A stretch of DNA of 64,000 nucleotides, taken from assembly GCA_022822365.1 (NCBI GenBank), contig JAJEBV010000043.1:47834-111833 (forward strand), given 5' to 3'. The notes under the pieces are model-generated. The model saw only the letters and a program-made list of their open reading frames with translations, made no database searches and had not been told where the DNA came from. Origin of the DNA: Thermoanaerobaculia bacterium (lineage in GTDB: Bacteria; Acidobacteriota; Thermoanaerobaculia; Multivoradales; Multivoraceae). A program made the translations under genes and the position numbers. Within the stretch, counting starts at the first letter, position 1. Every line of letters starts with the position of its first letter. Below, piece by piece: positions 47,849 through 56,596 of the stretch.

Positions 47849-49273
47849 GTGAGCGACGTTCCGATTTCAGCGCTTCTGGAAGAAGCGAGGGCCTACTACA
47901 GCGCCCTCTTGCGGCCCGTCTTCGAGGGCCGCGGGTTCGTGCTGCCCGGCAACATCGCGGTGGGGCTCGGAAACGTGGCCCTCGAACTCCGCGGACTTGG
48001 CGCGGCCCGGCCCTTCGTGGTCGCCGGGAGCCACGGAACGGGACCGCTGCCGCCCCGGGAAGATGCGGAGCTGCGCGTGCTCGACGTTCGCGGAACGGAT
48101 CCGCTGGAGCACAACCGCAACGTCCAGCGCGCCCTGGCCCACCTTCCTTCCGCGGTGCAGGAGGCGGTCGACGCCTGGGATCCCGAGGGAACGGCGCGGA
48201 CACTGCACACGGACCCGCTGGCCGAGCCCCGGCCGGTGGCGAGGCGAAGCGCCTACGCCGCACGGCCCAGGGAGTGGATCGACCTGGAAGACAAGGTCGT
48301 CATCGACGCCTTCTGGGACACGGTCGGCGTGCCGCGCGCGCCGTCACAAGTGGTTCCGGCCGAACACCAAGCTCTCCGAACCGCCGCCAACGCGTTGGAC
48401 CGAGGCCACGGCACCGTCTGGGCGCCGGACGCCCGCGAAGGCGCCAACGCTGGCGCCGTCGCGCTGCGCTGGGTACGACCCGGCGACGACGGACGGCAGG
48501 CCGCGGCGGACCTGGCGCGAATCGCCGACCGCGTTCGCGTCATGCCCTTCCTGGAGGGGATTCCGGCGAGCATCCACGGCGTCGTGTTCCCGGACGCTGT
48601 CGTCGCCTTCCGCCCAGTCGAGATGCTGGTCCTCCGGCCGGCGAGCGGCGACCGCCTCTTCTACGCCGGCTGCTCCACCTGGTTCGATCCACGACCGGAC
48701 GATCGGGAGACGATGCGCGAACTCGCCCGCCGCGTTGGCGCGGAGCTGCGCGAGCGGGTCGGTTTCCGCGGGTCCTTCGGCATCGACGGCATCCTGGCCG
48801 AGGAGGGGTTCCTGCCCACGGAACTCAACCCGCGTCTCGGCGCCGGAGTGAGCACGCTCGCCGGCGCGCTGGGCGACTTTCCGCTCATCCTGCTCTGTCT
48901 GGTCATGGCCGAAGGCGAAGAACTCGACTACCGGCCGGAACTCCTCGAACAGGCGGTCGTCGAGGCCGCCGACGCCAACCGCGTCTGCGGCGGCGGCAGG
49001 ACGACGGAACGGACGCTCACCGACACCGGCACCTTCGATCTGGTGCGCGACGGCGACGACTACCGGGAGGCCGAAGCCGGGGAGGAGGTCGAAGCGACAC
49101 TCCTGTTCGGACCCGGCCCGATCGGCGGGTTCCTGCGCTTCACCCTGAATCCCGCCGCCAACGAGCCCGGGCCACCCTCGGCACCGCAGGCCGCCCGAGC
49201 CTTCCGTCTGGCGGATCGCCTGCTCGGCACGGAGTTCGGTGGTCTGGAGGGCGCTCGAAACGTGAGGCCGTGA
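47849..49273 (+). CDS. ATP-grasp-like (PGM1-type) protein
   Basis: 474 aa, GTG start. The region near residues 300-345 (RVGFRGSFGIDGILAEEGFL, PTELNPRLGAGVSTLAGAL) has the ATP-grasp active-site pattern with ELNPR, and VRVMPFLEGIPASIHGVVF resembles the strand before it. An N-terminal pre-ATP-grasp-like domain is likely (FVLPGNIAVGLGNVALELRG). Such proteins ligate a carboxylate to an amine; members of the PGM1 group make peptide-type natural products, but no peptide-product genes are nearby. The substrate is unknown. Confidence 0.65.
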   Translation: MSDVPISALLEEARAYYSALLRPVFEGRGFVLPGNIAVGLGNVALELRGLGAARPFVVAGSHGTGPLPPREDAELRVLDVRGTDPLEHNRNVQRALAHLPSAVQEAVDAWDPEGTARTLHTDPLAEPRPVARRSAYAARPREWIDLEDKVVIDAFWDTVGVPRAPSQVVPAEHQALRTAANALDRGHGTVWAPDAREGANAGAVALRWVRPGDDGRQAAADLARIADRVRVMPFLEGIPASIHGVVFPDAVVAFRPVEMLVLRPASGDRLFYAGCSTWFDPRPDDRETMRELARRVGAELRERVGFRGSFGIDGILAEEGFLPTELNPRLGAGVSTLAGALGDFPLILLCLVMAEGEELDYRPELLEQAVVEAADANRVCGGGRTTERTLTDTGTFDLVRDGDDYREAEAGEEVEATLLFGPGPIGGFLRFTLNPAANEPGPPSAPQAARAFRLADRLLGTEFGGLEGARNVRP

Positions 49274-49280
49274 TCGGCAG

Positions 49281-49301
49281 CCTGTGGTCGCCTACCACAG
49301 G
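49281..49301. terminator. Bidirectional terminator between convergent genes
   Basis: A perfect 8-bp stem CCTGTGGT/ACCACAGG with loop CGCCT. It lies 8 nt after the plus-strand stop and contains the stop codon of the minus-strand gene. Confidence 0.6.
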
Positions 49302-49921
49302 TCCGCAACTCGCCTTTGGAAGTCGGTCTTGAGTTCATCCCAGTCGACATCGATGAGGAGACGAAGCGGCGGCTCGCGTTCGGCGTCGTCGAAGTGGATC
49401 AGACTACGAATGACGTGCCCCACGTCCCGCGCTTCGAACTTCTCCTCGTAGAGGGCCAGATACTCGGCGAGCGGTCGGTGGCGGGTCATCAGGACCCAGA
49501 GGTCCACAAAGTCCTTGCGGCTGCCGCGATTGGCGATTGCCGACAGCTTCATGGCTGCGATGTCGTCCCTGTCTGCTAGCGCCAGGAGGTCGCTGTCGGA
49601 CGACACGGTCGGGCCGAGAAGCGGGTAGTTGTACTCGATCACCGACACCTGGACGCCTAGCACATCCACGTAGACGGTTCTGGCCTCCAGGGATGTAACC
49701 GAGAGTTCCGGTACTTGCCCCCGAAGACGGTCCAGCACTTCCTCGGCGTCCGGCATTCGTTCGGCGAAGATGTCCAGATCGACCGAAACCCGGTGCCCCT
49801 CCATGAGGGCGAGAGCAGTGCCTCCGGCCAGGTAGTAGTCCCCGCCCGCCAGAGCCCGCGAGACGATCGCGAAGGCCTCCCGCGCCTCCGGCTCAAGTGC
49901 CTCCCAATGGAGCCGGCTCAT
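49292..49921 (-). CDS. AbiEii-type nucleotidyltransferase (toxin-like)
   Basis: 209 aa from ATG 49921 (MSRLHWEALEPEAREAF), which overlaps the upstream stop (ATGA). Nucleotidyltransferase motifs YLAGGTALAL and HRVSVDLDIF (GGT...DxD) are intact. The conserved lysine and aspartate follow in DIAAMKLSAIANRGSRKDFVD (positions 49502-49564 region). In AbiE systems the nucleotidyltransferase is a toxin that modifies tRNA; here the upstream partner is a DUF6922-like protein instead of AbiEi. It is probably a toxin-antitoxin or phage-defence pair. Confidence 0.82.
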   Translation of the reverse strand: MSRLHWEALEPEAREAFAIVSRALAGGDYYLAGGTALALMEGHRVSVDLDIFAERMPDAEEVLDRLRGQVPELSVTSLEARTVYVDVLGVQVSVIEYNYPLLGPTVSSDSDLLALADRDDIAAMKLSAIANRGSRKDFVDLWVLMTRHRPLAEYLALYEEKFEARDVGHVIRSLIHFDDAEREPPLRLLIDVDWDELKTDFQRRVADLW

Positions 49922-50223
49922 CCCCGCCACGCGGCTTCGCGCTTCCGCGCTTCGCGCACCCACTCGGAGGTCCGCTCCTCCGGCACCGAACTGGCGAAGG
50001 CCCAGAAGTTCAGTTCGCGCGGCGGGAGCACCTTGCGGCCGCGTTCTTCCAGGAAGTGCCGTCGCCGTTCTGGACTGGACGCCGAGAGGAGCCATCGCAT
50101 CGGCTCCCAGCCTCCTCGGGCCATGACGCGCTCGATCACGACTTCCGGCAGCTCGGGCTCCGCTCGGAGCGCTTCGAGGTCGTATTCCCAGAGCAGTTGC
50201 TCAACCGTTTGGGGGAAGCGCAC
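49918..50223 (-). CDS. DUF6922-like protein, probable antitoxin partner
   Basis: 101 aa. It resembles the DUF6922 family: LLWEYDLEALRAEPELPEVV, IERVMARGGWEPMRWLLSAS and LNFWAFASSV near the C-terminus. The stop overlaps the start of the AbiEii-type gene by 4 nt, a typical antitoxin-first arrangement. No DNA-binding motif is obvious. Function is inferred from this position. Confidence 0.7.
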   Translation of the reverse strand: MRFPQTVEQLLWEYDLEALRAEPELPEVVIERVMARGGWEPMRWLLSASSPERRRHFLEERGRKVLPPRELNFWAFASSVPEERTSEWVREARKREAAWRG

Positions 50224-50247
50224 CCCCTGATTCTATCGGCGCAGGTT

Positions 50248-52032
50248 CTACTCCTGGCCCGCCTCCGAACCTCCGCGGCGACTTCGCTGGTACAGGAAGG
50301 AGACGGCCACCAGCAGCGCCCCGACGATCAGGAACGACAGAATCCGGTAGCCCTGCTCCAGGAAGGACAGGTCGATGAGGAAGGTCTTGCCCACTACGAC
50401 GAGCAGCAGCGCCAGGCCCTGCCAGCGCAGGCCGGGGGCGCTCCGGCGGATGCCGGCGGCGATCAGGGCGGCTGCCCACAGGAGCCAGACGGCCGACAGG
50501 ACGACCTGGGCGGCCAGATCGAGGTCGAGGTCGACGTCCAACGCCTGGACGAGATCCCACGACTCGGTCGACACGGCGACGAGCGCGACGACGTTGGCGA
50601 CGACGAGCGCTACGGCCCAGACGGGCGCCTCGATCCGCACTTTCGTCTTCAGCCGGCCGCGCACGTAGACGGCGGCGACGACGAGACCGGCCGCTACCCC
50701 GGTGAGCGTCAGGAAGCGCAGGTTGACGAACAGGAGGTCGCGCTCTCCACCGAAGGCGGCCGGCGCCATCAGCAGGACGACACCGAAGAGTGCGACGGAG
50801 AAGACCCGCATCCAGATTGCCGGCAGACGCGTTCCGGCAATCGCCAGTGCGACGGCCTCCGCGGTCCAGGCCAGGGTGATCCAGTCGCCGTCGAGCCGGA
50901 TCGGGAAGGCGATCGTGGCCAGCAGCGCGGCGAGGACGGCGAAGAGCGACTGGAGTTGCCGGCTTCTCCGCTCTTCGCCGGGACTCCAGGTCCCGAGCGC
51001 GCGGGACACGGCCAGGTGGACCGCGGCCAGGACCAGAACGGCGCCGGTCAGCCACCACCGGTGTTCCTCGTAGAGGAGCTGTTGCAGCAGCAGAACGAAG
51101 AAACCGAGCGCCAGAACCAGCACGCCAAGCTCGGTCGGGCGCAGCCGCCGGGCCTGACGCACCCGGGCCAGAGGCAGGGCGAAGTAGATGGCGTAGAAGA
51201 GCGTGCCGAAGAGAGCGGTCGAGAGGAGCCGCTCGCCCTCGTAGAACTGGACGTACCAGGCGATGAAGTAGACAGCCGTCGCGACCAGGGCGGCCGGCGC
51301 CAGGACGCGGAAACCGCGCAACAGGGCCAGCGCGAGCAGGCTGGCGCTGAGCAGGGCGAGGTAGCTGAAGAGGACGACCTGGGCGTCCGTGCCGGTGCTG
51401 AGCAGCGCCGGCGTCAAGAAGCCGCCGGCGAGGGCCAGGGCCGCCAGCCGCTGCGAGTCGCGCCGTACCGACAGGCCGATGACCGCCGCGGTGACGAGGG
51501 CGAGGAAGGCGAACGCCGCCGGCTGCGGCACGAGGGCGTAGAAGTCCCACGCCGCGTAGCCCGAGAGATAGACGATGCCGGCGCCCAGCGCCGACATCCC
51601 CTCGGCGAAGTAGCGCATCTTCCGTGCGGCGAGCCACTCGCCGTAGCCGGCGAGCGCCAGGCCGCTGACGAGCCCGATCAGGACGCGCCCGGTGGGCCCG
51701 ATCCACTCGTTCTCGAACGCGTAGCGCAGGAAGAAGGCCGCCGCGATCAGGAGGGTGAGAATGCCGATCCGGTTCAGCCAGCGGCCGCCGATCAGCGACT
51801 CGAAGTCGATGTCGCGCCAGGCGGCGCGCCTGGGTTTGCGGGCCGCCTTGGCGGTCGCGACGGGCTGAGAGTTCGGCTCGATCGAAGCAGGCGGGGACTC
51901 GGGCGCTTCCGCGCCGGACGGCGCCGCAGCTTGCTCATCTTCCGCCTTGCCTCGGAGGGTGGCGACCTCCTCCTGCAGCTCGCGAACTCGCGCCTCGAGC
52001 GCTTGCACGCGCTGATCGAGAGACTCCGGCAC
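50248..52032 (-). CDS. DUF2339 polytopic membrane protein
   Basis: 594 aa. A cytoplasmic N-terminal coiled coil (LDQRVQALEARVRELQEEVA, residues ~4-30) and a Pro/Ser linker come before the conserved IDFESLIGGRWLNRIGILTL start of the DUF2339 domain. About 15-17 hydrophobic helices follow up to VAVSFLYQRSRRG. DUF2339 proteins are widespread inner-membrane proteins of unknown function. The ATG at 52032 lies 7 nt after the stop of the cytochrome gene, so it may be the third gene of the sulfite-oxidase operon. Confidence 0.88.
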   Translation of the reverse strand: MPESLDQRVQALEARVRELQEEVATLRGKAEDEQAAAPSGAEAPESPPASIEPNSQPVATAKAARKPRRAAWRDIDFESLIGGRWLNRIGILTLLIAAAFFLRYAFENEWIGPTGRVLIGLVSGLALAGYGEWLAARKMRYFAEGMSALGAGIVYLSGYAAWDFYALVPQPAAFAFLALVTAAVIGLSVRRDSQRLAALALAGGFLTPALLSTGTDAQVVLFSYLALLSASLLALALLRGFRVLAPAALVATAVYFIAWYVQFYEGERLLSTALFGTLFYAIYFALPLARVRQARRLRPTELGVLVLALGFFVLLLQQLLYEEHRWWLTGAVLVLAAVHLAVSRALGTWSPGEERRSRQLQSLFAVLAALLATIAFPIRLDGDWITLAWTAEAVALAIAGTRLPAIWMRVFSVALFGVVLLMAPAAFGGERDLLFVNLRFLTLTGVAAGLVVAAVYVRGRLKTKVRIEAPVWAVALVVANVVALVAVSTESWDLVQALDVDLDLDLAAQVVLSAVWLLWAAALIAAGIRRSAPGLRWQGLALLLVVVGKTFLIDLSFLEQGYRILSFLIVGALLVAVSFLYQRSRRGGSEAGQE

Positions 52033-52039
52033 GCGCTGG

Positions 52040-52531
52040 TTACTCTCCGTTAGCGACCGGGGGTTGTCGCAGCGGCGCCCGCCTTCGCCGCAGTTCGGTC
52101 GCCTTGACGTGCACTCCGTAGTTCGCGGCGAGGTAGTCGAGGATCGAGTTCTCCAGGTCGCCGAGCGGCTCGAGTCCTTCGTCCTTCTCCATGCGGCGAA
52201 TCGTGCGGACCCAGCCGGCGCGGGTGGTGCGGTTCTGCTGCAGGAGCGTCGCCGAGTGGCATTCGGTGCAGTGGTCGCGGGCTGTTTGCCAGACGCCGGA
52301 GGCGTCCTTGATCAGGCCGCTTTCGGTGTCCAGTGGCTGGGGCGGCTTCTGGGCGCCCACCCCGCCGGTGGCCAGGACCAGGCTCAGTACGCCTGCTTGG
52401 AACAGGCCGCCAAAGCGGATCCGGCCTGGCGGCCGGCGTTTCCTTCTGGCCGCCTGCGGCGGCAGCGGGTCAGAAGACCCGCGCACCCAGCGGAGAGTGT
52501 GCGGCTCCCTTCGTGCTCTCCTACGCGACAT
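52040..52531 (-). CDS. Monoheme c-type cytochrome (sulfite dehydrogenase partner) with repeat-encoded N-terminus
   Basis: 163 aa from ATG 52531, which overlaps the end of the molybdenum enzyme gene by 11 nt. Residues ~14-40 (beginning RWVRGSSDPLPPQAARRKRR) are encoded by a palindromic repeat and precede the signal helix (FQAGVLSLVLATGGVGAQ). The mature part has one heme site (HCTECH) and a Met in IRRMEKDEG followed by LENSILDYLAANYG, typical of small cytochromes that take electrons from periplasmic sulfite dehydrogenases (SorB role). The repeat adds a long basic n-region to the signal. Confidence 0.82.
   Translation of the reverse strand: MSRRRARREPHTLRWVRGSSDPLPPQAARRKRRPPGRIRFGGLFQAGVLSLVLATGGVGAQKPPQPLDTESGLIKDASGVWQTARDHCTECHSATLLQQNRTTRAGWVRTIRRMEKDEGLEPLGDLENSILDYLAANYGVHVKATELRRRRAPLRQPPVANGE
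52421..52490 (-). repeat. Palindromic two-hairpin repeat, copy F (inside cytochrome N-terminus)
   Basis: Read on the minus strand: CTGGGTGC, hairpin 1 GCGGGTC/GACCCGC, hairpin 2 GCCGCC-GCA-GGCGGC, then a third palindrome CCGGCCGCCAGGCCGG. It matches copy G almost base for base. Confidence 0.8.
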
Positions 52532-53819
52532 ACACAGCGACCCGGTGGCAGGCGTTGTTCAGGTATCCCCGCGGGTTCCAGCCGGGCAGGACCACCGGCT
52601 GCACGTCGCCGTTCGCGTCGGCGGCCCGTGCCCACACCTCGTAGTAGCCCGCTTCGGGGAACATGAGCTCCAGATCCCAGTTCTGCCAGGCGAGGCGGTT
52701 CGCCGGCGGCTGCAGGCCGGCCCGCGTCCAGGTGCGGCCGAAGTCGATCGAGACGTCCAGTCTCTCGACCTGGTTGTCGCCGGTCCAGGCGTGGCCATGG
52801 AGCGGCAGCGCCTCACCCACCGGGTGCTGGAACCCGCTCTGCGGGTAGGTGATCAGCGACTTGACCGGCATCGCCTCGATGATGCGCATGTCCTCGGGAT
52901 CGACTTCGGTACCCGGCGCGACCGGTTCACGCGGCACCTTGTAGGACATGCCGGTCATCTTCGGTCCGTCGTGGACGACGTTGCGAATCGCGATCCGCCG
53001 CAGCCATTTGCCCGAAGTGGACCCCGGCCAGCCGCCGAACACGAGGCGCAGCGGATGGCCGTTCATCGGGTGGAGCGGCTCGCCGTTCATGCCCCAGGCG
53101 ATCATCGACTCGGCTTCCAGGGCCTTGGCGATCGGCACGCCCCGCGAGATCGGGACGCCCTCGCCCCCTGCCGTCGTGTCGGCGCCGTAGTAGGCCACGT
53201 ACACGGCGTCGTCCCGGTAGCCGCAGTCCTCCAGGACGTCCCGCAAGCGGATGCCGTCCCAGCGCGGACACCCGACGGCGCCCACGGTCCACTGGTTGCC
53301 GGAGGCCGGCGGGTCGTACTCCGAGCGGCCGTTGCCGCCGCACTCCATGACGAGCTGGCGGCTCGTGTTCTCGAAGCGCTGCTTCAGGTCCTCCAGCGTG
53401 TACGTCTTCGCGCCAGCCGCGGACTCGCCGTCGACCGTCAAGGTCCAGTTCATGGCGTCCACTTCCTCCGGCGGAACGCCGTTGTTACGGACGAACAGCC
53501 GGCTCGCGGGGGTCACATCGTCGTTCAGCAGATGCGCCGGCGTCTCGGCGCAGAGCGGCCGGTCGTTCAGCACGGTCAGGCCGTCCTTGCCTTCGATCGT
53601 GAACGGCTCGGCCTGATTCGCGTACGCCGCCGGAATCAGGCCGGCGGGCATGAGGTCGGAGAAGACGATCTTCGCGCCGACCAGGGCCGACATCGCGCCG
53701 AGGCCCTGGAGGAAGCCCCGCCGAGTGCGGGGATCGACCTGCCGGCCCCAGACTTCCCAGTCGGCCCGCTCCGGGTCGGCGGCAAAGACCTCGTGAATGC
53801 CCCGCACCCGTCTGCTCAT
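52521..53819 (-). CDS. Sulfite oxidase-like molybdopterin enzyme (SorA-type), Tat-exported
   Basis: 432 aa. A twin-arginine signal begins near residue 32 (TRRGFLQGLGAMSALVGA), preceded by a 30-residue extension. The Moco-binding core has the ligand Cys in LVMECGGNGRS, then VGAVGCPRWDGIRLRDVL and HPLRLVFGGWPGSTSGKWLR. A C-terminal dimerisation Ig-like domain follows (MPVKSLITYPQSG, VERLDVSIDFGRTWTRAGL). It oxidises sulfite or a related compound in the periplasm and passes electrons to the cytochrome encoded 11 nt before its stop. Confidence 0.92.
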   Translation of the reverse strand: MSRRVRGIHEVFAADPERADWEVWGRQVDPRTRRGFLQGLGAMSALVGAKIVFSDLMPAGLIPAAYANQAEPFTIEGKDGLTVLNDRPLCAETPAHLLNDDVTPASRLFVRNNGVPPEEVDAMNWTLTVDGESAAGAKTYTLEDLKQRFENTSRQLVMECGGNGRSEYDPPASGNQWTVGAVGCPRWDGIRLRDVLEDCGYRDDAVYVAYYGADTTAGGEGVPISRGVPIAKALEAESMIAWGMNGEPLHPMNGHPLRLVFGGWPGSTSGKWLRRIAIRNVVHDGPKMTGMSYKVPREPVAPGTEVDPEDMRIIEAMPVKSLITYPQSGFQHPVGEALPLHGHAWTGDNQVERLDVSIDFGRTWTRAGLQPPANRLAWQNWDLELMFPEAGYYEVWARAADANGDVQPVVLPGWNPRGYLNNACHRVAVYVA

Positions 53820-53903
53820 CCTGACCCTCCCTTGGCTGAAGCGCTCCTGAACGCTACCAGTCCGCCGGCTGGAGAGTTCTCGACTTCGCTACTCTCCAGG
53901 GCG

Positions 53904-55333
53904 GTGACCGGAAAGCGACGCCGAACCGCTGCGGCCGCGGCCGTGTTGCTCCTCGTATGCGGCGCCTGCGGGCCTGACGCGGAGCCAGCCGGACCGTCGT
54001 CGCCTGCTCCACCCAACGTCGTCATCATCCTGACCGACGACATGGGCTACGGCGATCTGTCCTCCTACGGCCACCCGCTCATCCGCACGCCCCACGTCGA
54101 CCGGCTGGCGGTCGAAGGCCAGCGATGGACGTCGTTCTACGCCTCGAGCCCGCTGTGCAACCCGAGCCGCATCGCGCTCGCGACCGGCCGGATGCCGATC
54201 CGCATCCAGGGAGGCGAGTTGAACCGCTGGTCCAACCTTCCCGCCGATGAGACGACTCTGGGCGACATGTTCCAGGCCGCCGGCTACGCCACCGCCTACG
54301 TCGGCAAGTGGGGCATGTCCGGCCGCTTCGCGGACGGCGGGGTGCACCCCAACGGCGCGGGCTTCGACTACTTCTACGGCGTCGAGGAGTTCAACGACGG
54401 CGGCCGGCGGCCGGAAGTCCCCCACACCTACGAAGGAATGAAGAACGCGACCAGCGAGGATTTGTCTTCTCGCTGTTCCGGCAGAAGGAAGCCATCGAAA
54501 CGCCGACCCACCAGCCGACCCTGACCCGGCGCTACACGGAGGAATCGGTGGCCTGGCTGGAAAGGCAGATCGAGGCCGGTTCGCCGTTCTTTCTCTACCT
54601 CAGCCACACGATGCCGCATGTACCGATCTTCCGTTCGCCCGAGTTCGAGGGCCACAGCAAGGCCGGCCTCTACGGCGACGTGATCGAGGAACTTGACTGG
54701 TCGGTCGGCGAAGTCGTTGCAGCCCTGGAGGAAGGCGGCGTAGCCGGCGACACCCTGGTCATCTTCTCGAGCGATAACGGCCCCTGGCTCACCTACTACG
54801 ACCTGGGCGGCTCGCCCGGCCCGTTCCGGGACGGCAAGCACACCGCCTGGGAAGGCGGCTTCCGGGTCCCCGGCGTGTTCTGGTGGCCTGGCACGATCCG
54901 GCCGGCGACCATCGACGGCATCGGCGTCCAGGTCGACCTGATGGCGACCCTCGCCGCCATCACCGGCGCCGAACCGCCGGACCGCGACCTCGACTCGATC
55001 GACCTCTCCGGCACCGTGCTTCGCGGCGAGCCCAGTCCGCGGAACGAGTGGTTCTACTACGGCACCCGTGGCCGGCTGTGGGCCTACCGGGTCGGCGATC
55101 ACAAGCTGGTACTCGAGTCCTGGGAGTCCCTGGGCGGGGAAGGCGAACTCGCCTGGCGCGGCTTCGACAACGAGCAGGTCCACGATCCCCCGCTGCTGTT
55201 CGACCTCAGCACCGACCTGGGAGAACGGTTCGACATCGCGGCCCGGCACCCGGAGATCGTCGAGCGGATCGAGAAAGCGATCGAGCGCCACCGCCAGGCG
55301 GTCGGCGGACCGGCGTTACAATCCGTTCCATGA
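53904..55333 (+). pseudogene. Type I sulfatase with a frameshift
   Basis: The gene starts at GTG 53904 with a lipoprotein signal (AVLLLVCGAC) and runs in one frame to ~54460: NVVIILTDDMGYGDLSSYGH, formylglycine site CNPSR, YVGKWGMSGRF. It then loses homology and stops at 54524. The rest of the sulfatase ([59 protein letters not shown]) is in the next frame and ends at 55333. One missing base in the TTT run at 54461-54463 explains this. It is either a recent mutation or an assembly error, because the downstream half is otherwise intact. The stop overlaps the msrA start. Confidence 0.85.
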
Positions 55334-55995
55334 GCTGGTTCTTCAACAAGGCCCGCATGCCGGGACCGGGCGAGGCGCTTCCAGGCCGCGCCGAGGCGAT
55401 CCCCGTGCCCGCGCGCCACCACGTCCTCGACGCGCCGATCGCGCCGCCCTACCCGGACGGCAGTGAGCTGGCGATGTTCGGCCTTGGCTGCTTCTGGGGC
55501 GCCGAGCGGAAGTTCTGGGAAGCCCCCGGAGTCATCACGACCGCGGTCGGCTACGCCGCGGGCGCCACTCCGAACCCGACCTACCAGGAGGTCTGCAGCG
55601 GGCTGACCGGCCACAACGAGGTGGTCCAGGTCGTCTTCGACCCCGAACGCATCTCGTACGACGAGCTGCTTCGCATCTTCTGGGAAAGCCACGACCCCAC
55701 CCAGGGCATGCGCCAGGGGAATGATGTCGGCACCCAGTACCGCTCCGGGATCTACGCCTGCTCCGAAGCGCAGCGACGGGCGGCGAAGGCCTCTCTCGCG
55801 GCCTATCAGCAGCGGCTCATCGCCTCCGGCTACGGGCCGATCACGACGGAGATCCTCGACGCGCCCGACTTCTACTTCGCCGAGGACTACCACCAGCAGT
55901 ACCTGGCAAAGAACCCCGGCGGCTACTGCGGCCTGGGCGGCACCGGGGTGGCCTGCCAGACCGGACTCGAGGTGCCGGCACGGCAGGCGGTCTGA
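55330..55995 (+). CDS. msrA: Peptide-methionine (S)-S-oxide reductase
   Basis: 221 aa from ATG 55330 ([17 protein letters not shown]), overlapping the sulfatase stop by 4 nt; the frame is open further upstream only as a shadow. The catalytic motif [11 protein letters not shown] is intact, followed by [20 protein letters not shown] (55552-55611) and the C-terminal [23 protein letters not shown] with a recycling Cys (55891-55955). It reduces the S-epimer of methionine sulfoxide. No signal peptide is seen, so it is cytoplasmic. Confidence 0.95.
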   Translation: MSWFFNKARMPGPGEALPGRAEAIPVPARHHVLDAPIAPPYPDGSELAMFGLGCFWGAERKFWEAPGVITTAVGYAAGATPNPTYQEVCSGLTGHNEVVQVVFDPERISYDELLRIFWESHDPTQGMRQGNDVGTQYRSGIYACSEAQRRAAKASLAAYQQRLIASGYGPITTEILDAPDFYFAEDYHQQYLAKNPGGYCGLGGTGVACQTGLEVPARQAV

Positions 55996-56015
55996 AGGCC
56001 GGAAGGAGGAGAGAG

Positions 56016-56252
56016 ATGGCGGACAAGCCTGCGGGCATCACCGGCGGTCTCGGCTGGCTGCTCTTCCTCGGCGGCGTCCTGGCCCTGGTCGGTTTCGCGA
56101 TCTACGCCCTCGCCGTCGACGACGAAGCGCCCGTCTACATCAAGCTGGGCGTCGTCGCTGTCTACGGCGGTCTGGCGCTCCTGCTGCTGTCGGTGCTCCG
56201 GCAGCAGTTGGTCGCCCGCAAGACGGACAGGTACAAGAACGTACAGCGATGA
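56016..56252 (+). CDS. Small two-helix membrane protein
   Basis: 78 aa with a strong AGGAGGAGAG site before the ATG. Two helices (GGLGWLLFLGGVLALVGFAI, LGVVAVYGGLALLLLSVL) flank a short acidic loop (VDDEAPVYI), and the C-terminus is basic. It is not a recognised enzyme. It sits 20 nt after msrA and 11 nt before the YbjQ gene, so it is probably co-transcribed with them. Confidence 0.8.
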   Translation: MADKPAGITGGLGWLLFLGGVLALVGFAIYALAVDDEAPVYIKLGVVAVYGGLALLLLSVLRQQLVARKTDRYKNVQR

Positions 56253-56263
56253 GGGCCCCCTGA

Positions 56264-56584
56264 ATGCTGATTGCAACTACCGAGACGATCGCCGGACACG
56301 ACATCACGCAAACGCTGGGGCTGGTACGCGGCAACACGATTCGCGCCCGCCACGTCGGCAGGGACATAACGGCCGCGCTCCGCAACCTGGTCGGCGGCGA
56401 GGTCACGGAGTACACGAAGATGGTCGCCGAGAGCCGCGAGCAGGCGCTCGACCGCATGGTCGCTGAGGCGGAGAGCCTGGGCGCCGACGCCGTTGTCGCC
56501 GTGCGCTTCACGACATCCGTGATCACCAGCGGCGCCGCGGAGCTGCTGGCGGTGGGGACCGCAGTCAAGCTCCAGCGACGCTAG
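56264..56584 (+). CDS. YbjQ family (UPF0145/DUF74) protein
   Basis: 106 aa. The pattern MLIATTETIAGHDITQTLGL, VRGNTIRARHVGRDI and ESLGADAVVAVRFTTSVIT is diagnostic of the YbjQ family. It forms a pentameric ring of dodecin-like subunits; the role is unknown, with heavy-metal binding suggested. It is the last gene before a palindromic terminator and is convergent with the deoxyhypusine-synthase-like gene. Confidence 0.92.
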   Translation: MLIATTETIAGHDITQTLGLVRGNTIRARHVGRDITAALRNLVGGEVTEYTKMVAESREQALDRMVAEAESLGADAVVAVRFTTSVITSGAAELLAVGTAVKLQRR

Positions 56585-56596
56585 CTATAGCTAGCG
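56579..56596. terminator. Perfect 18-bp palindrome shared by two stop codons
   Basis: CGCTAGCTATAGCTAGCG contains the TAG stops of both convergent genes. It can fold into a hairpin on either strand, so it is probably a bidirectional terminator. There is no U-tract. Confidence 0.5.

Noticed and set aside
49897..52053. 718-codon plus-strand frame rich in Gln, Glu and Gly
   Set aside because: Antisense of the DUF2339 gene; the composition is the reverse-strand image of membrane-helix codons.
52191..53900. Long plus-strand frame running into the second sulfatase
   Set aside because: It is antisense to the molybdenum enzyme; the sulfatase starts at 53904 with a lipoprotein signal.
27621..56596. 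GCTAGC-containing palindromes at 27621 and 56580 (and GCGCTAGCGC near 36740) as one repeat family
   Set aside because: The shared core is only 6-8 bp and arises from TAG stop codons within hairpins or short palindromes; they look like independent terminators.
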